Shown here: in pieces, positions 32,491 through 43,414 of the stretch
Numbering within the stretch: the stretch's first letter is position 1
Layout of the letters: every line of letters starts with the position of its first letter
Assembly: GCA_036365455.1 (NCBI GenBank)
Contig: JAWQUS010000032.1
Span: 15,942,001-16,006,000, forward strand
Direction: 5' to 3'
Source: Macrosoma leucophasiata
Taxonomy: Eukaryota > Arthropoda > Insecta > Lepidoptera > Hedylidae
Length of the DNA: 64,000 nucleotides
Translations under genes and position numbers: made by a program
The notes under the pieces: model-generated
Database searches by the model: none
Seen by the model: only the letters and a program-made list of their open reading frames with translations
Told to the model about the DNA's origin: nothing

Positions 32491-32732
32491 TATAGGTCGC
32501 GCCAGGTAAAAAGAACGCTGGCGGTCAAGCTGCGCGTCATGTGTTTTTATTTCATTTTATGTTATTCTATGTAATATAGTTTTCAATCTGCCTACCAATA
32601 CACGAAACCGCAAGCGAAAGCTAGATCAAAAATAAACCAATAGGGCTAGTACTTTCGTGCGCGAGTGTACCGATGCGCGAACACATCCCTTCTACTTTCT
32701 GCCAGCGTTCTTTTTACGTGGCGCGACCTATA
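32491..32732. mobile_element. H MITE, second copy (242 bp)
   Basis: Same length and ends as the 12665 copy. The middle differs where 32550-32580 replaces the 12715-12755 stretch. Confidence 0.85.
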
Positions 32733-32751
32733 TGTATCTGTAGATAGTATA

Positions 32752-32835
32752 CTAGCTGCGCCCACGACTTCATACGGGTAGGTACTGAACAATCATAAAT
32801 TCTCACGGGGACGAAGTCGCGGGCATAGCTAGTAT
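32752..32835. mobile_element. Short inverted-repeat element (CTAGCTGCGCCC)
   Basis: Nearly identical to 24105-24192, with only a few substitutions. Confidence 0.65.
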
Positions 32836-33383
32836 ATTAATATTTAAGTTATGACTGCAGGTTATAATAAGGGTTCGGCCCCATATGGAAACCTTAGATT
32901 TGGTAGAGTTACTCAAAAAGTTGCAAGGCATCTCCCATAGCTTAATCTGACGCGCTCACGTAAATCCAAAATATCTCCTCTTGGTCTCCCCTACTATTGT
33001 TTCTTCTCCGATTCTACTACATTTTTATGCACCTTACGTGAAGAATTCGGAAAAAAAACTTAAAAACACAGCAGCATTAACTAGTTTATTTAACACAGTT
33101 CAATTTTATCGATTACATTTTACAGACCACCCAATCAGACTATAGACTCCATTCACCGCATCGTCTGATATTCGAATTTGGAATAGGCCATAAATTATTT
33201 CAACGCATGCATAGAACGGACGTTATTCTATTTATACGTCGACCGTATTATTTATGTGCTTTTTATAAATATTTCGTAGTATTGATGGAGTGAAGCGATG
33301 GGATTATATGGAATAATTTTTGTTGCCACTACAAACGTAGTTAGAGTAGTTCGAATTATTTTTTTAATTTAAGTTTTACCAAT
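32836..33383. other. Unassigned spacer
   Basis: No gene recognised. Confidence 0.5.
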
Positions 33384-33648
33384 ACCAGTGACGGCGCTCG
33401 CGGACCACCGCATTACCTAATATGCCTACTTGCCGCTAAATGTTAGTGTTCAGCACTACCGTGTTCCGGTCAGGTGGTAAAGTTCGGTCCTGTAATTTCC
33501 GGCACAGAGGCATAATACCTTAGGCCTCAGGAGTGGTAACGCATCTGCATTTTGACCGTGGTCTTTTTGTGAGTGTCTATAGGCTGTCATCACTTAACAT
33601 CAATGTGAACTGCATGCTTGTATGCCACTTCCATAACATAAAAAAAAC
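33384..33648 (+). repeat. Family A copy
   Basis: 5' end shortened and GGGCGTAGGC deleted; tail CCATAACATAAAAAAAC. Confidence 0.85.
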
Positions 33649-33663
33649 TAGGTTTATTACTTT

Positions 33664-34140
33664 TAATACGTTCACTCCGGCGTGTACCACCGGTGGAACA
33701 CGACGGATTTGCTGATATGGCGGGGTGTGCCACCGGTGGGCACGTCATACAGACTTTTAATGTAAGTTGTAGGTAGGTACTTACCGTTCCCGCTTAGTAG
33801 AATTACAAATTTTCAAATTTTCACAGTTTGGTAATGTGCCCGGAGATGGCAACAGGTTCGCCACCTGTTACATGGGCCAAAAACGTAACCGGCGAGTCGT
33901 GGGTGTTTGCATGTATGATTGAATGCATGCATTTACCTCTGCCTACCCCTTCGGGGATTACAGGCGTGAAGTTACGTTACGTTACGTTACAAATTTTCAA
34001 AGAGTAGCTCAAGATATTGGTGTTGTTTCGAGAAGTCAAAGAAAATGCGGTGATGTCTACCGGTGGCCACGTGAAGATTTGTCCCGTCATATGGAAAATA
34101 CCTATTCTTGACGTGCCTGAACGTGTTAGAACGCGTTAAA
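33664..34140. mobile_element. Possible piggyBac-like MITE split by a B SINE
   Basis: TTAATACGTTCAC on the left and GAACGCGTTAA on the right suggest inverted ends beside TTAA. Internal ACCACCGGTGG motifs recur. A related piece lies at 35126 (TTAACACGTTCACTG). The classification is tentative. Confidence 0.4.
33818..33988 (+). repeat. Family B SINE, 5'-truncated, with 13-bp target duplication
   Basis: ACAAATTTTCAAA lies at 33805-33817 and 33989-34001. The copy ends in three GTTAC units, showing the (GTTAC)n tail of the family. Confidence 0.85.
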
Positions 34141-34230
34141 CCTACATCGAATTGATAAAGGCGTCTACATTTTCAATTAATTTGAAGATATAGTTTCGTT
34201 GTTGCCGTTGGCACCCACGAGTCCCACGAC

Positions 34231-34512
34231 TAGTGTTGCCAGGTCCGATTTGTCTTAAATCGGGACAGTAGATAAAATAAATCGGAACCCAGGGGTTAAA
34301 ATCGGGACAGTAAAAAGCAAGCCAATTCATAAATTTATTGATTGATCCTTAGACAGGCTTTTGTCTAGTAGTGGACGAATTTCGGTCGAGGTAATGGTGA
34401 TGACTGATTTATCGGGAAATTTAACGTCCCGATCACGTGTTAATCGAGACGAGTCACTAGAGTCCTGAAAATCGGGACGTCCCGCACAAATCGGGACACC
34501 TGGCAACACCTG
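34231..34512. mobile_element. hAT-like MITE (TAGTGTTGCCAGG)
   Basis: TAGTGTTGCCAGGTCCGATTT on the left and AAATCGGGACACCTGGCAAC on the right are inverted. GATCGGGAC/GTCCCGAT motifs repeat inside. No clear target duplication. Confidence 0.6.
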
Positions 34513-34948
34513 ACAACACCATCAGTAAAGTATATTATTGTAACGTAATATTTGGTCGATATTTTTTTTATGACTTTAACACCAGAAGGATTTAACAGTA
34601 AATTACTACTTTAGTCTTTGTCTGTTTCAAGAGTAACTACCGCTATTGATGAGTGGTCCGGTGAAGTCTGAAGTCGCGGGCATAAGTTACTATAGGTCTA
34701 TAAAATAATATATAAACACGCATGATACTATGACATTTCTTTATAGGACACGTGCTCGGTTATTGAGTCATAAAAAATAAATTGCGTATGATTGTTTAAT
34801 TCACTCTAGATCTTTTAATCAGCACCTCGTACAAAATGATACGGGTAACAATTACGTTTGTAGTGAAAAGGGGTTCTAACCCTTTATAACATACAATTAG
34901 GTTCTCTCTGCTTATCATATCGTCGGTGTCAATGTCGTTATAATTTAA
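34513..34948. other. Unassigned spacer
   Basis: No gene recognised. Confidence 0.5.
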
Positions 34949-35110
34949 ACTGGTGGTAGAGCTCCAGTGACGGAGCTCGCGGGCGTAGGCACCACCGCAT
35001 TACTTAATATACTTGCCGCTAAATGGTAGTGTTCAGCTCTATCGTGTTCCGGTCCGGTAATGTACTTGCTACTTACTTACTGCATGCTTGTAGAACTCTA
35101 CCATCAGTAG
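34949..35110 (+). repeat. Family A copy with internal deletion
   Basis: The 5' part is intact to TGTTCCGG; the body is then lost and TGCATGCTTG joins a CTACCATCAG end fragment. Confidence 0.75.
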
Positions 35111-35396
35111 GGAGACCCCTGTTAACACGTTCACTGCCCTCAAGCAGACACAATAGTTAAAACAATGCAAATGGACACATGTGGTACATGGGACATGGAA
35201 TGGGTTAAGGGAGGGTAAGATAAATCCGATTAGGAGAACACACACTCGCTCTACTCATCTATATTGTTCTAGGTTCAGGGGCATAGGCTTTACTGTCTCT
35301 ATTTACCCTCAACGGAGATGCAGGGCTTCGTAATTACCATCTTTCTTTTGCTCAAAAGTACAACAAAGAGACAAAGAAATAAAGAGTAGGATATAA

Positions 35397-35698
35397 CTGC
35401 CTCGGTAGCCTAGTCGTAGCAGGCCACTACTACTACGCTGAGGGCCTGGGTTCGATTCCCGGGTAGGGGGTTATCAGAGATAATGGTGTCAAGTCCTTTA
35501 TCTCTGGTTCTATTGGGATTTTTCCATTTTCTGGAAATATCCCAGTACCTCGAAGTTTGGTAATGTGCCCGGAGATATCAACAGGCTCACCACCTGGGCC
35601 AAAACCTAACCGGTAAACCGTGGGTGTTTGCATGTATGCTTGAATGCATGCATTTATCTCTACCTACGCCTTCGGGGATTACAGGCGTGAAGTTACGT
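35397..35698 (+). repeat. Family B SINE, full length, with 12-bp target duplication
   Basis: Starts CTGCCTCGGTAGCCTAGTCG (A box), B box GGGTTCGATTCCC, ends GTGAAGTTACGT. AGTAGGATATAA at 35385-35396 and 35699-35710 is a perfect target duplication. This is the reference copy for the family. Confidence 0.9.
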
Positions 35699-35710
35699 AG
35701 TAGGATATAA

Positions 35711-35953
35711 AAAACACGATCACTGGCATTCTTCGTAAGGAAAATTAAATAAACATTATCCTGGATTTACGTATGCATGCTTTTTCTAAAGCAGTACCCA
35801 GTTGCATAACAAGTGGGTAGCGGTTCGATTCCCGGCTTACATATTGATGCGGCACGCGTCATTGCCTGTCATGTTCCAGTTGCTCGAGACAAACTCGTTT
35901 GTATACAAAAGGTCAACATTACCTTAAGTCTGGATTACCTACCTTATTTGATG
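35711..35953. other. Unassigned, one B-box-like motif
   Basis: AGCGGTTCGATTCCCGGC at 35819-35836 resembles a tRNA B box without a convincing A box. Confidence 0.4.
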
Positions 35954-36240
35954 TTTTTTTTTTTATGAAATCGAAGTGGAAAACAAGCATGCAGTTCACA
36001 TTGATGTTAAGTGATGACTGCAGCCTATAGACCCACACAAAGATCAAGGTCAAAATGCAGGTGCGTTACCACTCTTGAGGCCTTAGGGGTTATGCCTGTG
36101 TGCCGGCAATTACAGGGCTGTACATTACCACCTGACCGGAATACGATAGTGCTGAACACTGTCCTTTAGCGGCAAGTATATTAGGTAATGCGGCGGTGCC
36201 TACGCCTGCTAGCTCCGGCACTGGAGCTCTACCACCAATA
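35954..36240 (-). repeat. Family A copy, near full length
   Basis: TTTTTTTTATGAAATCG to GAGCTCTACCACCAAT. Confidence 0.85.
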
Positions 36241-36269
36241 AACAATAGACATATAACAATTTGTGTTTT

Positions 36270-36347
36270 AGGGGTAGCAATGCATCTTCGTCTGCATTTC
36301 GACTTTGGTTTTTGTGTACATGTCTTTTTAGTGGCAGTCATCACTTA
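36270..36347 (+). repeat. Family A fragment
   Basis: GGGTAGCAATGCATCTTCG to GTGGCAGTCATCACTTA. Confidence 0.6.
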
Positions 36348-36559
36348 TTTTTTGAGAAAGCCGGTGATTGACTCGATAAATAAAATAGACAAGACATTTT
36401 GTGAAAGAAACTCGAAAGCTCGAAAAAAACAAAAATGAAAGAAAGAAACAAGAAAGAAACATTTATTTGACACAACAGCAAGACAGCAAGACACATGAAA
36501 CAGACATAAAAAGTAGCTAACAAAAAACACGATTTCTACAATTATTATATATATAAATA

Positions 36560-36739
36560 TTACACATTAGGTCTAAACCTGTGTCGTGGGGCCGTTGTAC
36601 ACATCCAACACATACACAAACATCCAGACCCGAAACAAATATCTGTAGGCCATACAAATATTTGTCCCGGTGCGGGGATCGAACCCGCGACCCTTTGAAT
36701 CAAACGGTCATCTCACACCACTGGACTAACCGAGTCGTC
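36560..36739 (-). repeat. Family C tRNA-headed SINE
   Basis: On the minus strand GTTAGTCCAGTGGTGTGAG (A box) and GCGGGTTCGATCCCCG (B box) precede the body shared with 14035. Its boxes are better preserved than in that copy. Confidence 0.8.
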
Positions 36740-36761
36740 GAATTGAGTGAACGTGAGTGAA

Positions 36762-36842
36762 CCACGGAAATTCCGTCTCTACTCAGGCATCAAACTCCCT
36801 CGTAGCAATAGTGGCTCACTACCACTATACTACTGAGGCAGT
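36762..36842 (-). repeat. Family B head fragment
   Basis: CTGCCTCAGTAGTATAGTGG on the minus strand matches the B head; the body is absent. Confidence 0.6.
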
Positions 36843-37184
36843 CAGATATAAGATATAAATAACAACCCAAATATGAAAGAAGCCTATAAAATATGAACAA
36901 CTATAATTGCCTATGGAGTTGCGTAGTGGCGCCCGCGCAGCTAATGCGCCGCATCCGGCCATCAAAGGCGAAACTGTGACAGACAGACACTACGGAATAA
37001 TTAACTGTTTATATACACATCAGTCGAATAGTCTGTGTTTTCTGTTCTTCAATATACGTATCCGCCATCTTTATTTCTGTGTTTGCGAAAAATTGGGACA
37101 AAGACATGTACAGGTACACTTACCTGATTGAATTTTGTAGGATCCATGGTTATTCTCACTAAGGCAAAATTAAGGCCAGTACCT
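36843..37184. other. Unassigned spacer
   Basis: A 74-residue frame at 36907-37131 has no coding features. No gene recognised. Confidence 0.45.
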
Positions 37185-37256
37185 AGTGGCAACGACTCCA
37201 CATTTTGACCTCTGGTTTTTGTGCAAAAGTCTATAGGCTGCAGTCATCACTTACTG
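37185..37256 (+). repeat. Family A fragment
   Basis: GTGGCAACGACTCCACATTT to GCAGTCATCACTTAC, directly before a fuller copy. Confidence 0.65.
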
Positions 37257-37262
37257 GTTTTT

Positions 37263-37550
37263 ACTGGTGGTAGAGCTCCAGTTTCGTAGCTCGCAGGCGT
37301 AGGCATACTAGGCATCACCGCATTACCTAATATTCTTGCCGCTAAATGATAGTGTTCAGCGCTATCGTGTTCCGGTCAGGTGGTTGTATCGTCCCGTAAT
37401 TTCTGGCCCGGAGGCATCACACCTTAGGCCTCAGGAGTGGTAACGCATCTGCATTTTGACCTTGGTCTTTGTGTGGGTGTCTATAGGCTGCAGTCACTAA
37501 CATCAATGTGAACTGCATGCTTGTTTGCCACCTTAGTTACATAAAGAAAC
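37263..37550 (+). repeat. Family A copy, near full length
   Basis: ACTGGTGGTAGAGCTCCAG to TTAGTTACATAAAGAAA. Confidence 0.85.
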
Positions 37551-37566
37551 CAGTAAAATTTATATT

Positions 37567-37722
37567 TAAGTATTATGTAACGAATATCTCATCTCAATAA
37601 TAATAATAAAACAATCATATGATTTAAATTTATGTACCAATTTCTTATTAAGTATGTGTCTTTTGTTTCAGGTAAGTGAACTCAAGCCAAGAGAAGGTAT
37701 ACGCAAGTATTTTGAATAAATT
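37567..37722 (+). repeat. Family R repeat carrying a recursive-splice-like site
   Basis: Second copy of the 18957 repeat; TTTTGTTTCAG|GTAAGT junction at 37671/37672 preserved exactly. Confidence 0.75.
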
Positions 37723-37744
37723 AATTTATAGTCGCAATATTTTG

Positions 37745-37796
37745 TTAGTACATACCTACCTAAATTGCATCCATGCGAAGCCGGGGCGGGCCGCTA
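37745..37796 (+). mobile_element. Helitron-like 3' end fragment
   Basis: ATGCGAAGCCGGGGCGGGCC followed by GCTAA matches the terminus of the 6888 element. Confidence 0.5.
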
Positions 37797-38332
37797 ATTT
37801 ATAATGAATGAAGAGACGAATGCTTTGTTCGGATATTAAGAATGTCTACTCTGTACCTCTGTATGGAAAATACATCGACTATAGGAAGGCTGATTGGTCT
37901 GTGATAAAATAGAAAGAAAGAAAAATAATATCGCTGACTAACAATGATACGTTAATAACAAAAAAAGTTTATTTGGCTTAGATGTCAGACGTTGCAGACA
38001 TCTGATCGTACCCGGACGTCCCCTTCCGTTCTTAAATCAATATAAATAATCGATAAAATCGATGTATTTCGTGTTGCGTCTCTTTTACAAAATACTGTAA
38101 GCTACATTGAAATAAAACTATTTTTACGGATTTATCTCGCGTATATTAAACTAAAATGATTTTTAAAATCAACCCGACGTTACTGTAAGCTAATTTTATT
38201 TGAAGATATTTTTAAGCTTTATTAATAGAAAATATATCTAAATTATAACCTTAACCTTTGACCATTTTTGTAATGATGTTGGTTAGTCTCAGGACCTTTT
38301 TCACCATCAACTCCTAACTTTAGAGTGTCCTT
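37797..38332. other. Unassigned spacer
   Basis: GATGTCAGACGTTGCAGACATC near 37981 is a small inverted pair. No gene. Confidence 0.45.
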
Positions 38333-38495
38333 TAAAAATTGATGGTAAATGACGAATGCAGCTTCCAGGTCAAAACGCATTGCTGTTGCCACCTTTCCGG
38401 GGCAAGTTGTTCTACCTCTGTGCCGGAATACGATTGTGCTGAACACTTCCATTTGGTGGTAAATAGATTAAAGGCAATGTATATAGCCCACGTAT
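38333..38495 (-). repeat. Family A copy, old and diverged
   Basis: CCAGGTCAAAACGCATTG, TACCTCTGTGCCGGAATACG and GCTGAACACTTCCATTTGG retain the family order. Confidence 0.6.
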
Positions 38496-38787
38496 AATAA
38501 ATAAAATAATTATGTGATTAACATAATTTTTTCTAAAAATCATAGACAAATAGAATATTTTTTTATTGAGTTGGTACTGTAGAATATGTTTAACATTGAA
38601 ATATTTGGAATACTTATTCTACTCTATTTTTTATTCTTTGTACATAATGTCTACTACTCCTGCGTACATAATGTTTTTTTTGATGTTGGTATGGGTGTGT
38701 ATACTATACTATGTAGATACAAACTTAAAAACTATATTTATTTTTATTACTGTCTTTTTGGAACACGAACCTTTGACATTATTAATT

Positions 38788-39420
38788 AAAGGAGATGTTG
38801 CAAAAATGTATGGACCTCCGGCCATGTATTGTACACAATATCATTAAACAGGCAAAATCAATGTAAAAACGTTTTTTTAGTGCATATTTTCACTTTTTTA
38901 GCTTTATTTGCAGTTACAAAACATTATTTGCAGTTTGAATTGCAACTCAAAACCAACATGGCGAATATGGCGGGCGATGTCATTTTAACATTTTCATTTT
39001 TTAAATTGTTTTTTGATTATATAGTACTTGGAGAAAAAAGTAATATTTTCTAAATACTATCGAAATCGATTTAATGTGTTAATACTATAATAATCTATTT
39101 CCAAACAATCTTTGGAACTTCTTTAAATTGATCGATTCAATACATTGTTTTTTTTTTTTAATAATATGTGATGCACTAGTAAGATACCGATAGCATTAAT
39201 TTAGTTTTGTTTTATCTACATAGGTACTATCCCAAGCGTCGGCTGTATCGCCGCCATATCCAACATGGTTGAAAATGATAAAATCGTTTGAATTATATGT
39301 AGTGGTAACTCTAAAATATATTCTTGAATAAATTAACTGTATTTTTTTCGGATTCTTCTTTAATTTACCCATTTTTTGAGGACATGTACGAACCAGAGCC
39401 GAGCTCGCAACGTCTCCTTT
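38788..39420 (+). mobile_element. Family E MITE, longest copy (633 bp)
   Basis: TIRs AAAGGAGATGTTGC and GCAACGTCTCCTTT. CAACATGGCG-type motifs occur in opposite orientation in the two halves. The several small frames inside are by-products. Confidence 0.85.
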
Positions 39421-40204
39421 ATACATTTATTGAATAACGATTTAAAAAAAGGTTTCAGAGTTTGCACACCGGAAACCCTGGTCCAACTAATAAATAAACA
39501 AACACATTGTCACTGGAATGTATAATGTTATTTTTATCGGTTGATTTATTTTTTTATTTCTGCCGTTTTAAATAATATAATAGTTTTAGTTGGCATCGTA
39601 CCAAACTGTCTTTTGAACCAATTGCCTTGTCTTTTGTTAACCTATTTGATCAATGCAATTCAATGCAATCGTGTGGCGGGTTGCTCACTTCCCTCTAAAA
39701 TGGTCGAGGAGGGCAATGGCTGTCACATGCGTCATACTCGTGAACGGGTGCTGTTGGTGGGGACTGGTCTGTTCTGGTTTGTAGGAGCTACATCACATTT
39801 AGTAGATAGCAGTTTATTTGCATCTATGCTATGGACGTTCACATTATTTGATTTTTCACGATAATCTGTACTAGATTTAAGCTCTCATTTAAAAGAGCTC
39901 TTACTGAGTTTGTTGGGTAGCGGAGTTCTTCTCTAAGTGAATATCTTTGATCTTGACGAATAAGTTTTTCTTTTTCTTCATTTATCATCATTGACGGAAT
40001 TGAAAAATTTTGTGATTATTATGTTTTAACTAAGTAGTTTAAATACTAATTTTTAATTTACTATTAATATATGTTTTTGCTTATACTATATGTAATGGTT
40101 ATTCACTCTAGGTATTTTATGATTTATTGACGTTTTGAAAGTATATGTAAAGATCTATTCGAAATAAAAATATTTTTTATTTCTAATAAAAACATCTTAT
40201 GTAC
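39421..40204. other. Unassigned region, no gene seen
   Basis: A 107-residue frame at 39541-39864 starts in AT-rich DNA and lacks coding character. Confidence 0.45.
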
Positions 40205-40420
40205 TAGTTGTAATAGGTTCTATATAAATGTGAAAGTATGGATGTTTGTTTGTTGCTCAGTCACGCTAAAACGACTGGACACATTTCGCTGAAATTTTGT
40301 ACACAGGTAGAGTAGGTATATATTTATGGTTGTAACGCATAAGCTTTATTATATCCTGGAAATGGAATGGTTCCAGTGGGATAGTGAACTTGTTACCTAT
40401 AGATAAAGAAAACAATTGTG
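40205..40420 (+). repeat. Possible transposon 3' fragment
   Basis: AATGTGAAAGTATGGATGTTTG...GAAATTTTGTACACAGG resembles a common insect transposon-tail phrase (general knowledge). No second copy in the window. Confidence 0.35.
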
Positions 40421-40786
40421 TTTTTTTTAATTTTCTGCAATGAACATAAAACTTAGCAGTAGATTGGAAAAATGCTTTTTTGCTAAATTTCACTATTTTA
40501 AGTTTCAAACACAAGCACGTATTAAGGGGCTTATGTCACCTACGCACGCCAAATAATAAAAAAAATAAAATAGATAGTACAATAATGAGACGGACAACCC
40601 TATTTAACGCATCTATTTGAATATGCGGGCTGACATCTGCGACCTTTTAATGACTGCATCAGAACTTATAATTTTATCGTGGTTTGTTTTTAGTTTACCT
40701 TCGGCATTATGTCGATACCAATGAGCTAACGATTCTTGAAATTCGATTTTTTTATGTTAAGTAATAGGTCAGAGTCCCGCTGCAGA

Positions 40787-41929
40787 ATTATTTCGTTCAT
40801 CAAGATATGCTGCAAACCTAATTTTTACGCATATTTATGATCTAGAGAATATACATATAAGTAATATTCACTAGGTTGGTATTTTTAATTAATTAATTTT
40901 ATCTTTAACAGCCAGCAACCCTTATTTGCGGCCAGATTTAACTGGCACCAGTATATCATGATAATGAGAAAAAAAATAGCTTAAATTTGATATAAATAAT
41001 ATATGTACGTTATGAACGTAAACATGTATCGGGGCGGAAAGTAAATATGTAAAGGGCGGCAAAGTACGCAACGGCTGCCGTTAAAATATCGTACACTTCA
41101 CGGCAATATATTTTATATGTATATAAAGAGTCACTCTTTATATTGTCACTCATTATATACATACTAGCTGACCCGGCCACGCGTTGCTGTGGCTAAAGTT
41201 TTTGATAAATTACATTATAGTAAACAAATTAAGAGGAACAATAAGAGAACATCAGTCACAGAGTCCACTATGATTTCACACAGATGGTATTTGTAAATAA
41301 AATTGGTGATCTCCATTTGACTTTCTACTACTATAACCCTTTAATACAATGAAATTATTTACGAACAAAGACGAAAATGTTGATGTTGGTATACAAATTC
41401 ACTGGATTGAGATTTGAAGGGGAAGTACGTTGAACACAATTAATTAAAATGTTCTTACACTTGATATTAAGCAGAAATCAATAGGTACAAAATAAAAAAA
41501 TGGCGTCAACAACACGGAGTAATTATGCTGTTTAAAAATAAAAAATTATGCTGTTTAAATGTAGCTAATATGACATGTTTGTAGATTTACCATAGCAGCG
41601 CCATCTATTGATTACTTACTCAACCCAGTCGAAAGGTATCGACATCTGTTAGAATCATTTGGAGTTAACAGATAATTGTGACTGTCTAATAATAATAGAC
41701 AAATAATTAGCAATAAATTAAAATTGCGACTATAATTTGAGATTTAAACTATCCTATCTCTCAAGTTGGATCGAACTGCACATGGTGTGCGAATTTTATT
41801 ATAATCGGTTAAGTGGTTTAGGAGTCCATTGAGGACAAACATTGTGACACGAGATTTATATATATTAAGAATAAATACTTGTCCCCTATTTTGATATGCA
41901 ACTTAATATGGAAATATATTCTCTAGATC
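40787..41929. mobile_element. Second O element, interrupted by an RTE-tail-like element
   Basis: Left part CTGCAGAATTATTTCGTTC...GATCTAGAGAATATAC and TTATTTGCGGCCAG match O at 26912. The right remnant GCAACTTAATATGG...ATATTCTCTAGATC ends near 41929, after the insert at 41163-41873. Confidence 0.6.
41163..41873 (-). mobile_element. Non-autonomous element, CTAGCTGACCCGGCC to TTTATATATATTA
   Basis: One end is CTAGCTGACCCGG, the other contains AAGTTGGATCGAACTGC...GTGACACGAGATTTATATA, shared with 14268 and 46745. The RTE/Helitron-like class is uncertain. Confidence 0.5.
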
Positions 41930-42154
41930 ATATGGTAGCAAGCCACTACTGATTCTGGGTTCGATTCCCAGATCGAGATGTAAGTAATTTTGAATTTTTT
42001 TTTAGATTTTTCCCAAAGTTTCCTCGTCCCAATGCTACTATAGAAGTTTGGTATTGTGCTCGGAGGATGTCAAAATAGGCTTACTACCTATCAAAGGCGC
42101 AATAGTTACGGCCTGTCTTCAATGCATACATTTACGTCTACTAATCTACTTACT
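41930..42154 (+). repeat. Family B SINE, outer copy
   Basis: B box GGGTTCGATTCCCAG near 41958 and a diverged body; interrupted by a second B copy at 42155. Confidence 0.75.
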
Positions 42155-42260
42155 ACATGGGTCAAAACGTAACCAGCGAATCGTGGGTGTTTGCATGTAT
42201 GCTTCAATGCATGCATTTACCTCTGCCTACCCCTTCGGGGATTACAGGCGTGAAGTTACG
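42155..42260 (+). repeat. Family B SINE inserted into another B SINE
   Basis: A 5'-truncated copy from ACATGGGTCAAAACG to GTGAAGTTACG, flanked by TAATCTACTTACT at 42142-42154 and 42261-42273. Confidence 0.8.
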
Positions 42261-42308
42261 TAATCTACTTACTTCTTTTAATAATGCACGCTAGACAAGA
42301 ACTGTATT

Positions 42309-42396
42309 TTTTATGTTATTGTAGTGGCAAACAAGTATGCAGTTTACATTGATGTTAAGTGATGACTGCAGCTTATAGACACCTCCACACAAAGAC
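42309..42396 (-). repeat. Family A copy, tail part of a split element
   Basis: Ends CCACACAAAGAC, which is repeated at 42846-42857 where the same A element resumes. Confidence 0.85.
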
Positions 42397-42845
42397 ATTT
42401 TGAACCGGGTCGTTACGCGATTTTCGATAACGTAACGTAACGTAACTTCACGCCTGTAATCCCCGAAGGGGTAGGCAGAGGTAAATGCATGCATTCAAGC
42501 ATACATGCAAACACCCACGATTCGCCGGTTACGTTTTGGCCCATGTAACAGGTGGCGAGCCTGTTGACATCTCCGGGCACATTACCAAACTTTGAGGTAC
42601 TGGGAAATTTCCAGAAAATGGAAAAATCCCAATAGAACCAGAGATAAAGGCTTTTTCACCATTATCTCTGATAACCCCCTACCCGGGAATCGAACCCAGG
42701 ACCTCAGCGTAGTAGTAGTGGCCTGCTACCACTAGGCTACCGAGGCAGTGATTTTCGATAAAACATACGTTTTTTATCTTTATTTATTTTTTCGGTTCAA
42801 AATGGGTGTGATAAATGTGAAACGCGAGTGTTTTAAAAGTTATAC
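42397..42845. mobile_element. Insert inside family A, itself containing a B SINE
   Basis: Bounded by the 12-bp direct repeat CCACACAAAGAC. Excluding the B SINE it is about 120 bases, starts ATTTTGAACCG and contains the complement CGGTTCAAAAT at 42793-42803, so it may be a small inverted-repeat element of unknown class. Confidence 0.65.
42430..42749 (-). repeat. Family B SINE, full length, with 11-bp target duplication
   Basis: GATTTTCGATA at 42419-42429 and 42750-42760 is perfect. The head at 42670-42749 has clear A and B boxes on the minus strand and the tail shows (GTAAC)n. Confidence 0.9.
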
Positions 42846-43058
42846 CCACACAAAGACCAAAGTCAAAATGCAGATGCGTTAACACTCCTGAGGCCTAAGG
42901 TATTAGGTATGCCTCTGTGCCGGAAATTACAGGGCCGTACACTACCACCTGGCCGGAACACGATAGTGCTGACCACTACCATTTAGCGGCCAGTATATTA
43001 GGTAATGTGGTGGTGCCTACGCCCGCGAGCACCGTCACTGGAGCTCGCGGGCGTAGGC
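42846..43058 (-). repeat. Family A copy, head part of the split element
   Basis: Resumes at CCACACAAAGAC and ends in a duplicated CTGGAGCTCGCGGGCGTAGG, an inverted echo of its own 5' end. Confidence 0.85.
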
Positions 43059-43108
43059 TTCTTGTCTTGTGTGTATTATTAGCTTTAGTATGTAAAAAAA
43101 AAAAAACT

Positions 43109-43414
43109 TAACTTCACGCCTGTAATCCCCGAAGGTGTAGGCAGAGGTAAATGCATGCATTCAATCATACATGCAAACACCCACGACTCGCCGGTTACGT
43201 TTTGGCCCATGTAACAGGTGGCGAACCTGTTGCCATCTCCGGGCACATTACCAAACTCCGGGGTACTGGGAAACTTCCAGAAAATGGAAAAATCCCAATA
43301 GAAGCAGAGATAAAGGATTTTAAACCGTTATCCCTGTTAGTCCCCGACCCGGGAATCGAACCCAGGACCTCCAGCGTAATAGTAGTGGCCTGCTACCACT
43401 ACGCTACTGAGGCA
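43109..43414 (-). repeat. Family B SINE, full length
   Basis: CTTCACGCCTGTAATCCCC to the GCTACTGAGGCAG head; no clear target duplication. Confidence 0.85.

Noticed and set aside
35819..35836. Isolated B-box-like motif as a SINE head
   Set aside because: No A box at the right distance and no second copy in the window.
39541..39864. 107-residue frame with hydrophobic start
   Set aside because: Composition is that of surrounding AT-rich DNA, with no splice signals or recognisable motif.
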